From Microglena sp. YARC (taxonomy: Eukaryota; Chlorophyta; Chlorophyceae; Chlamydomonadales; Chlamydomonadaceae), in NCBI GenBank assembly GCA_022414725.1, contig CM039462.1:13337233-13401232 (forward strand): a stretch of 64,000 nt of DNA, in the 5' to 3' direction. The position numbers and the translations under genes were made by a program. Below are positions 1-10,400 of this stretch, piece after piece. Numbering within the stretch: the stretch's first letter is position 1; each line of letters opens with the position of its first letter. Under the pieces are notes generated by a model, which ran no database searches, was not told the DNA's origin, and worked only from the letters and a program-made list of their open reading frames with translations.

Positions 1-30
1 TAGCCTAGCAACAAACCTAATAACGGTATA

Positions 31-58
31 TATATTATATATATATATATATATATAC

Positions 59-140
<82 letters not shown>

Positions 141-147
141 CTGCCCA
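31..147. repeat. AT-dinucleotide microsatellite
   Basis: Nearly uninterrupted alternating A/T with a few AC/CA steps. It is simple sequence with no coding potential. Confidence 0.95.
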
Positions 148-189
148 GAAGCTGCTACTTGTAGCTGAAAATAAAAGCTATGTTAGAAT

Positions 190-960
190 GCAGTGGCTGG
201 CTCAGTCTTTTGGCTCCACATCACTACTTGCAACAGGGACACGACAGATGCCACAACTATTACTACTCCATCCATTGCATCCATTGCTGCGCAACACTTG
301 TGTCTATGCAACACACAATAGTCCATGCAACAAGGGACACAACACATACTACGAAAACCATGACTTCCTCCGCTGCTTCCACAGCTCCGCAACACTAGTA
401 CCTACGCAACACACGCTAGTCCATGCAATAGGGACATGACACATACTACGACAACCAGTTCTTCCTCCATTGCTGCCACTGCTGCGCAACACAAGTGTCT
501 ACGCAACACACACTAGTCCATGCAACAGGGACACGACACATACTACTTCCTCCATTGCTGCCACTGATGCGCAACACTAGTGTCTATGCAACACACACTA
601 GTCCATGCAACAGAGACACGACACATACTACTTCCTCCATTGCTGCCATTGATGCGCAACGCTAGTGTCTAAGCAACACACGCTAGTCCATGCAACAGGG
701 ACACGACACGTACTACGTTCTCCATTTGCTGCATTGCATGCGCAACACGTGTCAATGCAACACACACTAGTCCATGTAACAGAGACACGACACATACTAC
801 TTCCTCCATTGCTGCCATTGATGCGCAACACTAGTGTCTACGCAACACAGGCTAGTTCATGCAACAGGGACACGACACATACTACTTCCTCCATTGCTGC
901 CACTGATACGCAACACTAGTGTCTATGCAACACACACTAGTTCATGTAAAGCTTGTGTCC
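190..960. repeat. 85-bp minisatellite, about 8 copies
   Basis: The phrase GACACGACACATACTAC recurs at a spacing of 84-85 bp (531, 616, 701, 785, 870). Each unit also holds CTCCATTGCTGCCACTGATG and GCAACACTAGTGTCTATGCAA. The first units (190-480) are less regular. Short frames are open on both strands only because the unit lacks stops. I see no gene here. Confidence 0.9.
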
Positions 961-1189
961 ATGCAACTACGAGTCAGGCTTTGTGTTAGGATGAATGGTC
1001 GAATAGTGATGATGACGATGATGATGAAGCTGATAATTACACTGGTCCTGGTGCCCCACTGGACTCCAAATGTGCCCGTGGCTTGACAAAGTCAAAGGGG
1101 ACAGATGATCATCAAGAAATATAGGTGAAGGTTATTTTGACAGGTGCGTTTCAGAACCTGGGATGCAAAATCCGGACCCTGTCATGCTA

Positions 1190-1350
1190 GGGCGCGCATG
1201 CCCATCCACAGTTCAGTCTATAGTACAAGTAGCCGGTGGGGTGTCTCAAGCAGAGCACATTTACAGACCGCTTGTGGTGATCAACCTTGGTTACTTAGTT
1301 GGAGGCATAGGAGAGCCACACCAGGTCAGCAACTACAGGCAGTTCATGTG
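1190..1350. repeat. Segmental duplicate of 6985-7145
   Basis: About 160 bp with the same order of words as 6985-7145: CATGCCCATCC, AGTACAAGTAGCCGGTGGGG, AGCAGAGCACATTTACAGAC, GGCATAGGAGAGCCACA and GGTCAGCAACTACAGGCAG. The 7-kb copy abuts the duplicated 3' end of the B55 gene, so this looks like a piece of that gene's 3' flank copied about 5.8 kb away, across the satellite. Confidence 0.85.
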
Positions 1351-1432
1351 GTCGGCAACCTGGGATGCAAAATCTGGACCATGTCATGATGTCAAAGTCC
1401 CTTGAGCTACTCTAGTCACTGTTTCTTTTTTG

Positions 1433-1607
1433 GGCTACGCGTAGCAGCTTCTAGGCAGCACCTTTCCCCCCCTCCTTGGGACAAACCTAGAACCAGCTAG
1501 TGCGTCTGGAAGTTGACATTATGGGCATTTCAATGCAACTGAAAGCTTTGGGCTAGACCCAGTGGCTCGCTGTTGGAGCTAGCTGGAAGCTGCCATGCGC
1601 GACCTAA
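1433..1607. mobile_element. MITE-like element (family 3)
   Basis: The ends are inverted: GGGCTACGCGTAGCAGCTTCT at the left, and GGAAGCTGCCATGCGCGACC at the right, which reads as its imperfect reverse complement. A second copy at 51907-52070 has better ends (GCTATGCATAGCAGCTTCTA and AGAAGCTGCTACGCATAG). Partial copies lie near 51270-51395 and 56930-57085. There is no coding capacity. I found no clear target duplication. Confidence 0.6.
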
Positions 1608-1639
1608 AAATGAAACAATTACCCTAATGCCCTATAGAG

Positions 1640-1935
1640 GGAAGGGGTCCTCCACATTCGGATACAGTGGTTAAGCCAGTTCCCAGTGCTTAGTCTTTAT
1701 TATACCCATATTGAATCCGCCCGCAGACAAGGGGTCCTCCACTATCAAACACAGTGTCTAAGAAAGTTCTCAGCCAGTTCTCAGTGCTAACTCTTTATTA
1801 TACCCATGTTGACTCTGCCCGCAGACGGGTGGTCCTCCACGTTCGAACATGGTGGAAAAGCCAGTTCCCAGTGGTAAAGCCAGTCTTTGGTGTACCCATG
1901 TTGACTCTGTCCGCAGATGGGTGGTCTATCCTATG
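1640..1935. repeat. Tandem repeat of about 100 bp, 3 copies
   Basis: Three imperfect units share TATTATACCCATGTTGACTC, TGCCCGCAGAC, GGTCCTCC and AGCCAGTTCCCAGTG. Each contains a pyrimidine tract ending in CCCGCAG that resembles a 3' splice site, as in the exon-edge arrays elsewhere in this window. No exon was recognised next to it. Confidence 0.7.
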
Positions 1936-2024
1936 GTCGAGCGCCTCATCACCTCTGCATGCGACAACTTGATCAAGGTGTGTGTGTCTGCGTGTATGTT
2001 TTGTTTTTGTGTGTGTATTTTATG

Positions 2025-5000
2025 CCTTCAGACCACGTTATCAAACCACACCAAGCCTAGTGCACTAGGGCTCTCTCATGGCGTCCAGCCAAGTAAACGC
2101 GCTCTTGACACAGAATGATCTCATCTCGTAGGATCAACCAACCCATGTCCCAAGCCTAGTGCACCAGGGCTCCCTTATGGTGTCTAGACAAGTAAACGCG
2201 CTCTTGACACAGAATGATCTCATCTCGTAGGATCAACCAACCCATGTCCCAAGCCTAGTGCACCAGGGCTCCCTTATGGCGTCTAGACAAGTAAATGCGC
2301 TCTTGATACAGAATGATATCATCTCGTAGGATCAACCAACCCATGTCCCAATCCTAGTGCACCAGGGCTCCCTTATGGCGTCTAGACAAGTAAATGCGCT
2401 CTTGATACAGAATGATCTCATCTCGTAGGATCAACCAACCCATGTCCCAAGCCTAGTGCACCAGGGCTCCCTTATGGCGTCTAGACAAGTAAACGCGCTC
2501 TTGATACATAATGATCTCATCTCGTAGGATCAACCAACCCATGTCCCAATCCTAGTGCACCAGGGCTCTCTCGTGGCGTCTAGACAAGTAAACGCGCTCT
2601 TGATACATAATGATCTCATCTCGTAGGATCAACCAACCCATGTCCCAAGCCTAGTGCAATAGGGCTCCCTTATGGTGTTCAGCCAAGTAAACGCGCTCTT
2701 GTCACATGATGATCTCATCTCGTAGGATCAACCAACCCATGTCCCAAGCCTAGTGCACCAGGGCTCTCTCGTGGCGTCTAGACAAGTAAACGCGCACTTG
2801 ATACAGAATGATCTCATCTTGTAGGATCAACCAACCCATGTCCCAAGCCTAGTGCACCAGGGCTTCCTTATGGTGTTCAGACAAGTAAACGCGCTCTTGA
2901 CACATAATGATCTCATCTCGTAGGATCAACCAACCCATGTCCCAAGCCTAGTGCACCAGGGCTCTCTCGTGGCGTCTAGACAAGTAAACGCGCTCTTGAT
3001 GCATAATGATCTCATCTCGTAGGATCAACCAACCCATGTCCCAAGCCTAGTGCAATAGGGCTCCCTTATGGTGTTCAGCCAAGTAAACGCGCTCTTGACA
3101 CATGATGATCTCATCTCGTAGGATCAACCAACCCATGTCCCAAGCCTAGTGCACCAGGGCTCTCTCGTGGCGTCTAGACAAGTAAACGCGCTCTTGATAC
3201 ATAATGATCTCATCTCGTAGGATCAACCAACCCATGTCCCAAGCCTAGTGCACCAGGGCTCTCTCGTGGCTTCAAGACAAGTAAACGCGCTCTTGATACA
3301 TAATGATCTCATCTCGTAGGATCAACCAACCCATGTCCCAAGCCTAGTGCACCAGGGCTCTCTCGTGGCGTCTAGTCAAGTAAACGCGCTCTTGATACAT
3401 GATGATCTCATCTCGTAGGATCAACCAACGCATGTCCCAAGCCTAGTGCACCAGGGCTCCCTTATGGTGTTGAGCCAAGTAAACGCGCTCTTGACACATG
3501 ATAATCTCATCTCGTAGGATCAACCAACCCATGTCCCAAGCCTAGTGCACCAGGGCTCCCTTATGGTGTTCAGCCAAGTAAACGCGCTCTTGTCACATGA
3601 TGATCTCATCTCGTAGGATCAACGAACCCATGTCCCAAGCCTAGTGCACCAGGGCTCCCTTATGGCGTCTAGACAAGTTAACGCACTCTTGATACAGAAT
3701 GATCTCATCTTGTAGGATCAACCAACCCATGTCCCAAGCCTAGTGCACCAGGGCTCTCTCGTGGCTTCAAGACAAGTAAACGCGCTCTTGATACATAATG
3801 ATCTCATCTCGTAGGATCAACCAACCCATGTCCCAAGCCTAGTGCACCAGGGCTCCCTTATGGCGTCTAGACAAGTAAACGCGCTCTTGATACATAATGA
3901 TCTCATCTCGTAGGATCAACCAACCCATGTCCCAAGCCTAGTGCACCAGGGCTCTCTCGTGGCTTCAAGACAAGTAAACGCGCTCTTGATACATAATGAT
4001 CTCATCTCGTAGGATCAACCAACCCATGTCCCAAGCCTAGTGCACCAGGGCTCTCTCGTGGCGTCTAGACAAGTAAACGCGCTCTTGATACATGATGATC
4101 TCATCTCGTAGGATCAACCAACGCATGTCCTAAGCCTAGTGCACCAGGGCTCCCTTATGGTGTTCAGCCAAGTAAATGCGCTCTTGACACATGATGATCT
4201 CATCTCGTAGGATCAACCAACCCATGTCCCAAGCCTAGTGCACCAGGGCTCCCTTATGGTGTTCAGCCAAGTAAACGCGCTCTTGTCACATGATGATCTC
4301 ATCTCGTAGGATCAACCAACCCATGTCCCAAGCCTAGTGCACCAGGGCTCCCTTATGGCGTCTAGACAAGTTAACGCGCTCTTGATACAGAATGATCTCA
4401 TCTTGTTGGATCAACCAACCCATGTCCCAAGCCTAGTGCACCAGGGCTCTCTCGTGGCTTCAAGACAAGTAAACGCGCTCTTGATACATAATGATCTCAT
4501 CTCGTAGGATCAACCAACCCATGTCCCAAGCCTAGTGCACCAGGGCTCCCTTATGGCGTCTAGACAAGTAAACGCGCTCTTGATACATAATGATCTCATC
4601 TCGTAGGATCAACCAACCCATGTCCCAAGCCTAGTGCACCAGGGCTCTCTCGTGGCTTCAAGACAAGTAAACGCGCTCTTGATACATAATGATCTCATCT
4701 CGTAGGATCAACCAACCCATGTCCCAAGCCTAGTGCACCAGGGCTCTCTCGTGGCGTCTAGACAAGTAAACGCGCTCTTGATACATAATGGTCTCATCTC
4801 GTAGGATCAACCAACCCATGTCCCAAGCCTAGTGCACCAGGGCTCCCTTATGGTGTTCAGCCAAGTAAACGCGCTCTTGTCACATGATGATCTCATCTCG
4901 TAGGATCAACCAACCCATGTCCCAAGCCTAGTGCACCAGGGCTCCCTTATGGTGTTCAGCCAAGTAAACGCGCTCTTGTCACATGATGATCTCATCTCGT

Positions 5001-5560
5001 AGGATCAACGAACCCATGTCCCAAGCCTAGTGCACCAGGGCTCCCTTATGGCGTCTAGATAAGTTAACGCGCTCTTGATACATGATGATCTCATCTCGTA
5101 GGATCAACCAACCCATGTCCCAAGCCTAGTGCACCAGGGCTCCCTTATGGTGTTCAGCCAAGTAAACGCGCTCTTGACACATGATGATCTCATCTCGTAG
5201 GATCAACCAACCCATGTCCCAAGCCTAGTGCACCAGGGCTCCCTTATGGTGTTCAGCCAAGTAAACGCGCTCTTGTCACATGATGATCTCATCTCGTAGG
5301 ATCAACCAACCCATGTCCCAAGCCTAGTGCACCAGGGCTCCCTTATGGCGTCTAGACAAGTAAACGCGCTCTTGATACATAATGATCTCATCTTGTAGGA
5401 TCAACCAACCCATGTCCCAAGCCTAGTGCAATAGGGCTCTCTCGTGGCGTCTAGACAAGTAAACGCGCTCTTGATACAGAATGATCTCATCTCGTAGGAT
5501 CAACCAACTCATGTTCCAAGCCTAGTGCAATAGGGCTCTCTCATGGCGTCCAGTAAGTTA
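2025..5560. repeat. 99-bp satellite array, about 36 copies, with 693-bp higher-order period
   Basis: The unit includes GATCTCATCTCGTAGGATCA, ACCAACCCATGTCCCAAGCC, TAGTGCACCAGGGCTC and AAGTAAACGCGCTCTTGA. Variants differ in blocks (TTATGGTGTTCAGCC versus TCGTGGCGTCTAGAC, CACATGATG versus TACATAATG). One marker, AAGTTAACGC, sits at 3677, 4370 and 5063, exactly 693 bp (7 units) apart. No gene lies in these 3.5 kb. Confidence 0.95.
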
Positions 5561-5596
5561 ACAGGCTCTTGATGCAGGAAAGTGTATGTCTGTTCA

Positions 5597-5783
5597 GTCC
5601 AGGGGTAGGCCACATAGGCTACAGGGACTTCAACCCTTGATACAGCATATACTGTAGCAAGAACTCATGGCCCCTGTTGGTTAACCGATTGTTTGGGGTT
5701 CAGTTCATCAGTGATTTTTCTTTTTAAGCCCTTCCTGTACGGTTGGGCAAGTCCCTTTAGCCTATTTGGCCTACCCCTGGAGT
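5597..5783. mobile_element. MITE-like element with ~33-bp terminal inverted repeats
   Basis: The left end reads CCAGGGGTAGGCCACATAGG then CTACAGGGACTT. The right end is AAGTCCCTTTAGCC then TATTTGGCCTACCCCTGG. Part of the interior (5690-5750) recurs inverted at 27055-27112, and a right-end-like piece lies near 58025-58090. The CAGGG terminus would suit a hAT-type MITE, but no 8-bp target duplication was found. Confidence 0.65.
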
Positions 5784-5877
5784 GTAACATGCATACATAC
5801 AGGATTACCTCATCTCTTAGGATAAACCAACCCATGTCCACATAGTGCGCCAGGACTCCTAGATTGTGTCTATCCTT

Positions 5878-6066
5878 TTCAAAGTGGCTCATTGGTAGGG
5901 CTCGCTGATTCGATGAAGGTGCGGGGTTCAAATCCCTACAGGTTCGCTTTAGTGTTCGTAGTCGCTGTCAGCCGCCATGGTAACTTTGTCCACTTGAAGT
6001 AGCAGGTCTTTCCCTACCGGCTTAAGACGGGGCTAATACCACGCCCTACCAGGCATTACCATTACT
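5878..6066 (+). mobile_element. tRNA-derived SINE, family 1
   Basis: The tRNA-like head has an A-box-like TGGCTCATTGGTAGGG at 5885 and a B-box-like GGGGTTCAAATCCC near 5924. The body has GTCGCTGTCAGCCGCCATGG, and the tail has ACCACGCCCTACCAGGCATT. Body and tail recur at 53705-53895 and 56556-56753; the latter has a 15-bp target duplication. Transcription by RNA polymerase III and mobilisation by a LINE partner are inferred. Confidence 0.75.
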
Positions 6067-6244
6067 TCTTTCCACGGCGTCAGCATTGTTAGCGCCCTCA
6101 ATGTAGCAGACACTCCACTGTTACACTGGTTACACTGGAGGTGCCACGATACCCCAGGGTTCAGAGTTGACAGAGGCCTTCAACCAACCAACCCATGTCA
6201 AATTGCTGTTCACATGGAACCTGTCCCCAAAAAATGGAAATCCG

Positions 6245-6500
6245 TAAACCCTATCATGGGGCGTGAGGTTGAAGGACCCCTCCTGTTCACATGCACCGTA
6301 CATACTGGAGAGTGGTTACTATGTTCAGTTTTGGGTTTCGCAAACCGCTTCAACACCTGAGCATGGACTACCACGCGGCAGCAGAGGGAAGTTCTCTACC
6401 TCTTCCAAGGCGACAGGTCTGAAATTCGGGAACCTGGCAAGGGCTCAAACTGCAGACCTGTCAGATTTTGAGTTCTACTGAACCATACAGCCTGAGCTCA
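6245..6500 (-). mobile_element. tRNA-derived SINE, family 2
   Basis: Read on the minus strand, this matches 57100-57395: GGCTGTATGGTTCAGTAGA (A-box region), GACAGGTCTGCAGTTTGAGC (B-box region), AATTTCAGACCT, GAGGTAGAGAACT and CGCGTGGTAGTCCA in the same order. It is diverged from that copy. No target duplication was identified. Confidence 0.65.
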
Positions 6501-6689
6501 ATAACCCGTCACCACTTCAGTCTTCAAAGTTCTAATTTTAATATTTGCTACTACTGCCAAGATCTGCACTAGGTTCAGCTGTACAGGAGGCTTTTCGCAG
6601 ATGCTTAGGTGCACGACACCCAGATTTACGCATATGCTCAGGTGCATGACACCCGGATCGTGGCATGGAACTTTGGCCATACCTCCGAG

Positions 6690-7022
6690 GAGGAGAGCCG
6701 GCTGAGGCATGCATGCCCGTCCCCAGTACAGTCAAGAGCCAGCTAGTGCATGCATGCCTGTCCCCAGTACAGTCAAGAGCCAGCTAGTGCATGCATGCCC
6801 GTCCCCAGTACAGTCAAGAGCGAGCTAGGGCATGCATGCCTGTCCCAAGTACAGTCAAGAGCCAGCTAGGGCATGCATGCCCGTCCCCAGTACAGTCAAG
6901 AGCCAGCTAGAGCATGCATGCCCGTCCCCAGTTCAGTCAAGAGCCAGCTAGGACATGCATGCCCATCCCCAGTACAGTACAAGAGCCAGCTAGGGCATGC
7001 ATGCCCATCCCCAGTACAGTAC
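6690..7022. repeat. 41-bp minisatellite, about 8 copies
   Basis: The unit reads CAGCTAGTGCATGCATGCC then GTCCCCAGTACAGTCAAGAG, with CCCCAG at 6721, 6762 and so on (41-bp step). It lies just downstream of the B55 gene. The repeated GCATGC palindromes give local self-complementarity. Confidence 0.85.
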
Positions 7023-7149
7023 AAGTAGCCGGTGGGGTGTCCCAAGCAGAGCACATTTACAGACTGCTTGACGTAACTGACCTTGGCTATTAAGTTGAAG
7101 GCATAGGAGAGCCACAACAGGTCAGCAACTACAGGCAGTACATGTGGTT

Positions 7150-7445
7150 GGGGGGGGGGGGGGGGGGCTTAGAGCAGTACATGTACTGACTGATTAAAGA
7201 CTTTGGTTTGAGGCATTGGAGAGCCATACCAGGTCAATAACTACAGGAAGTACATGTGGTGGGCGGGGGGGGCCTTAGAGCAGTACATGTACGGACTGTT
7301 GGACGCTGCGGCTGCGATGACTTTGGCCTTGTGGTGCCACGCAAGATGCAGCAGCTTGGACGCGTAGTCCTTGCCCTGCACCGCTTCAGAGATTGCACTA
7401 TTGCTGGCGCCGTTCTTGCGGATACAGGCAGTACATGTGGTGGGC
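7150..7445 (-). pseudogene. Tandem partial copies of the B55 terminal exon
   Basis: The stretch 7284-7430 repeats the last ~145 bp of the B55 terminal exon (7460-7605). On the minus strand it reads [20 protein letters not shown] against [20 protein letters not shown] in the gene. A shorter third copy of the 3' flank, with GCAGTACATGTAC, lies near 7150-7215. Poly-G runs (GGGCGGGGGG) separate the units. The extra copies lie beyond the gene's TAA stop, so they are probably untranslated. Confidence 0.85.
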
Positions 7446-7459
7446 GGGGTGGGGGGGCC

Positions 7460-10400
7460 TTAAGAGCAGTACATGTACAGACTGTTGGACGCTGCGGCGG
7501 CGATGACGTTGGCCTCGGGGTGCCAGGCGAGGTGCAGCAGCTTGGACGCGTAGTCCGTGCCCTGCTCAGCTTCAGAAATGGCACGCTTGCTGACGCCGTT
7601 CTTACGGATAGCAAAGCGATTCGTCTTGGACTTGTCCTGCAAGCGTTTTCTCATGGGGTCCCTTGAAGCCTCCATGGTGGTTTCGTTTTGGTTCCAGGTG
7701 CCGAAGACACGGAAGAGGTTATTGTAGGAGCCGGTGGCGATGGCATCACCCCGGCCGTTCATGCATGCGTCAAACTTGTCGAAGATGGAGTCGTTCTCGT
7801 AGAGGTCACACAGGCGGGCACGGAGGTGCTCGTGGGTGCTGGAAGTAGGGGAGGGGGGAGCTGGTCAGCATTTGGGTCTAGGCGGTTTAGTGTTTAGGTG
7901 GTTCAGTGTTTAGGTGGTTCAGTGGTTAGGTGGTTCAGTATTTAGGTGGTTTAGGTTTAGGGTTCAGAATTTAGGGTTTAGGCGGTGAAGGTGTTTAGGG
8001 ATTAGGTGGTTTAGGAAAAGAAGTGCTGCCCAGCTAAGTGCTGCCCAGCCAAGTGCTGACCAGCTTCCTCCTACCTGTACCGGCATATCATATGACATCA
8101 TACAAATTGCATCATTTGATATTGTATATAAATGGTAATTTTGGTCTAGTCAGACTGCCGGCATCATATTATATCATATGATGCTATGATATCATATTGC
8201 CGTTCCCTACCTGTCAGAGAGGCACAGGCACTTATCAAAGGGAACGACTAACATAACAATTACAGTGCACGAGGACGGACACTAAGAGCACAGCCAACAG
8301 AATGGTGCCAGGGTTTAGGGTATAGCCGGATGGGATGACAGTCTGGTATAGCAGACAGAAATATGACAGATAGACAACAGCCAGCTATAGCTGACACCTA
8401 CCTGTATGTGCGTTCTCTTTGTTAATGAGACAGAGAGACGACAGACAGCTATCGCTGACACCTACCTGTATGTAGCTACTGGTGCGTTCTCTTTGTTGAT
8501 GTTTCACAGCTTGAGTGTCATGTAGTCCCTGCTATCTCTATGGTATGTGGTGCTATGTCTATGTTAATGAGACAGGGAGACAACAGACAGCTATCGCTGA
8601 CACCTACCTGTACGTAGCCATTGGTGCTTTCTCTTTGTTAATGAGACAGAGAGATCACAGACAGCTATCGCTGACACCTACCTGTACGTAGCCACTGGTG
8701 CGTTCTCTTTGTTAATGAGACAGAGAGATCACAGACAGCTATCGCTGACACCTACCTGTACGTAGCCACTGGTGCGTTCTCTTTGTTGATGTCCCACAGC
8801 TTGAGTGTCATGTAGTCCCTGCTGAGGATGTAACGGCCGTCCTTGCTGAAGGTGATGTCCGATATGCTTGCAATGATTTCCGAGAAGAATGACTTGTTAG
8901 CTTGGGACTCCACTTCCTCAAAGGCCTTTGAGTAGGGAAAGGCTAAGTTAGTTAATATAAGTGAATGAATCGTACTAGTTGATGTTAGTTAATATGAGTG
9001 AATGAATCGTACTAGTTGATGTTAGTTAATATGAGTGAATGAATCGTACTCGTTGATGTTAGTTAATGTTAGAACGTCGAGCCATCTCACTAGAATTTTG
9101 AATTTACTTGAAAAACAAATATTATTGTGACACAGTTGTGCACTAAATAGTTAATATTAGTATTATAATATAAGTTAATATTATAATATTACTTAATATT
9201 CGTTTTTCAATCACTTATATTAGTTGACGTTCCCTACCTTTGAGTGGGCGTCGCAGAGAGCGGCATTGCGCATGTCAGCGAGACGGATACAGCCCTTGCT
9301 GCTGCTATACGCAAAGACGTTGCAATGGAGGGGGTGGAATTCAGCCGAGGTGATCACTTCCGTCAAGTCTTCCATGTTGTTGGGTTTGATGTCCACTATG
9401 TTGAAGCTCTCCCCGGACACGCCCATGTGCCAGAGATTCACTCTCAGGTCGTCGGCCGACAGGAAGGTCTCTTGGTCGCTGTTGACCGAGATGGAGTTGA
9501 TGTGGTAGGTGTGGGCGTTGGAGTACACGCGCTTGCAGCGAGCTGCCAGGAGGACTTCGCTGCTGGTTACCTTGGGGAGCCTGAGAGGTTGCATCAGCTT
9601 GCTGGGGGTCTTTGCTACTTTACTGCCAGGTCCGCCTTGCAAGTTGAAGTTACTCATGCTCGTCACCTTCTTCTCATACACCTGGCGACCAGTTCATCAA
9701 GGGTTTAGGGTCACAACAAGTTTAGGGTTACAACAAGTTAACAAGACGTTGATGGGGGTCTTGGCTACTTTACTGCCAGGTTCGCCTTGTGAGTTGAAGT
9801 TAAACATGTTCGTCACCTTCTTCTCATTCACCCTGTGGCCAGTTTATCTAGGGTCTAGGGATACACCTGGTCCAGGGTCACAACAGCTTTAGGGTTACAA
9901 CAAGTTAACAACAAGTCGCTCGGGGTCTTGGCTACTTTACTGCCAGGTCCGCCTTGCAGGTTGCAGTTACTCATGCTCGTCACCTTCTTATACACCTGGT
10001 GACCAATTCATCAAGGGTTTAGGGTAACAAGTCCAGGGTCACAACAGGTTTAGGGTTACAACAAGTTAACAAGAACTTGATGGGGGTCTTGGCTACAGTA
10101 CTGCCAGGCCCCCCTTGCAAGTTGAAGTTACTCATGCTCGCCACCTTCTTCTCATACACCTAGTGACCAGTTCATGAAGGGTTTAGGGTGTCAAGTCCAG
10201 GGCCACAACAGGTTTAGGGTTACAACAAGTTAACAAGAACTTGATGGGGGTCTTGGCTACAGCACTGCCAGGTCCGCCTTGCAAGATGCAGTTACTCATG
10301 CTCGTCACCTTCTTCTCATACACCTAGTGACCAGTTCATGAAGGGTTTAGGGTGACAAGTCCAGGGCCACAACAGGTTTAGGGTTACAACAAGTTAACAA

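Noticed and set aside
180..960. Possible CRISPR-like or protein-repeat array
   Set aside because: The 85-bp units are repeated throughout without unique spacers, and the genome is eukaryotic; it is a plain minisatellite.
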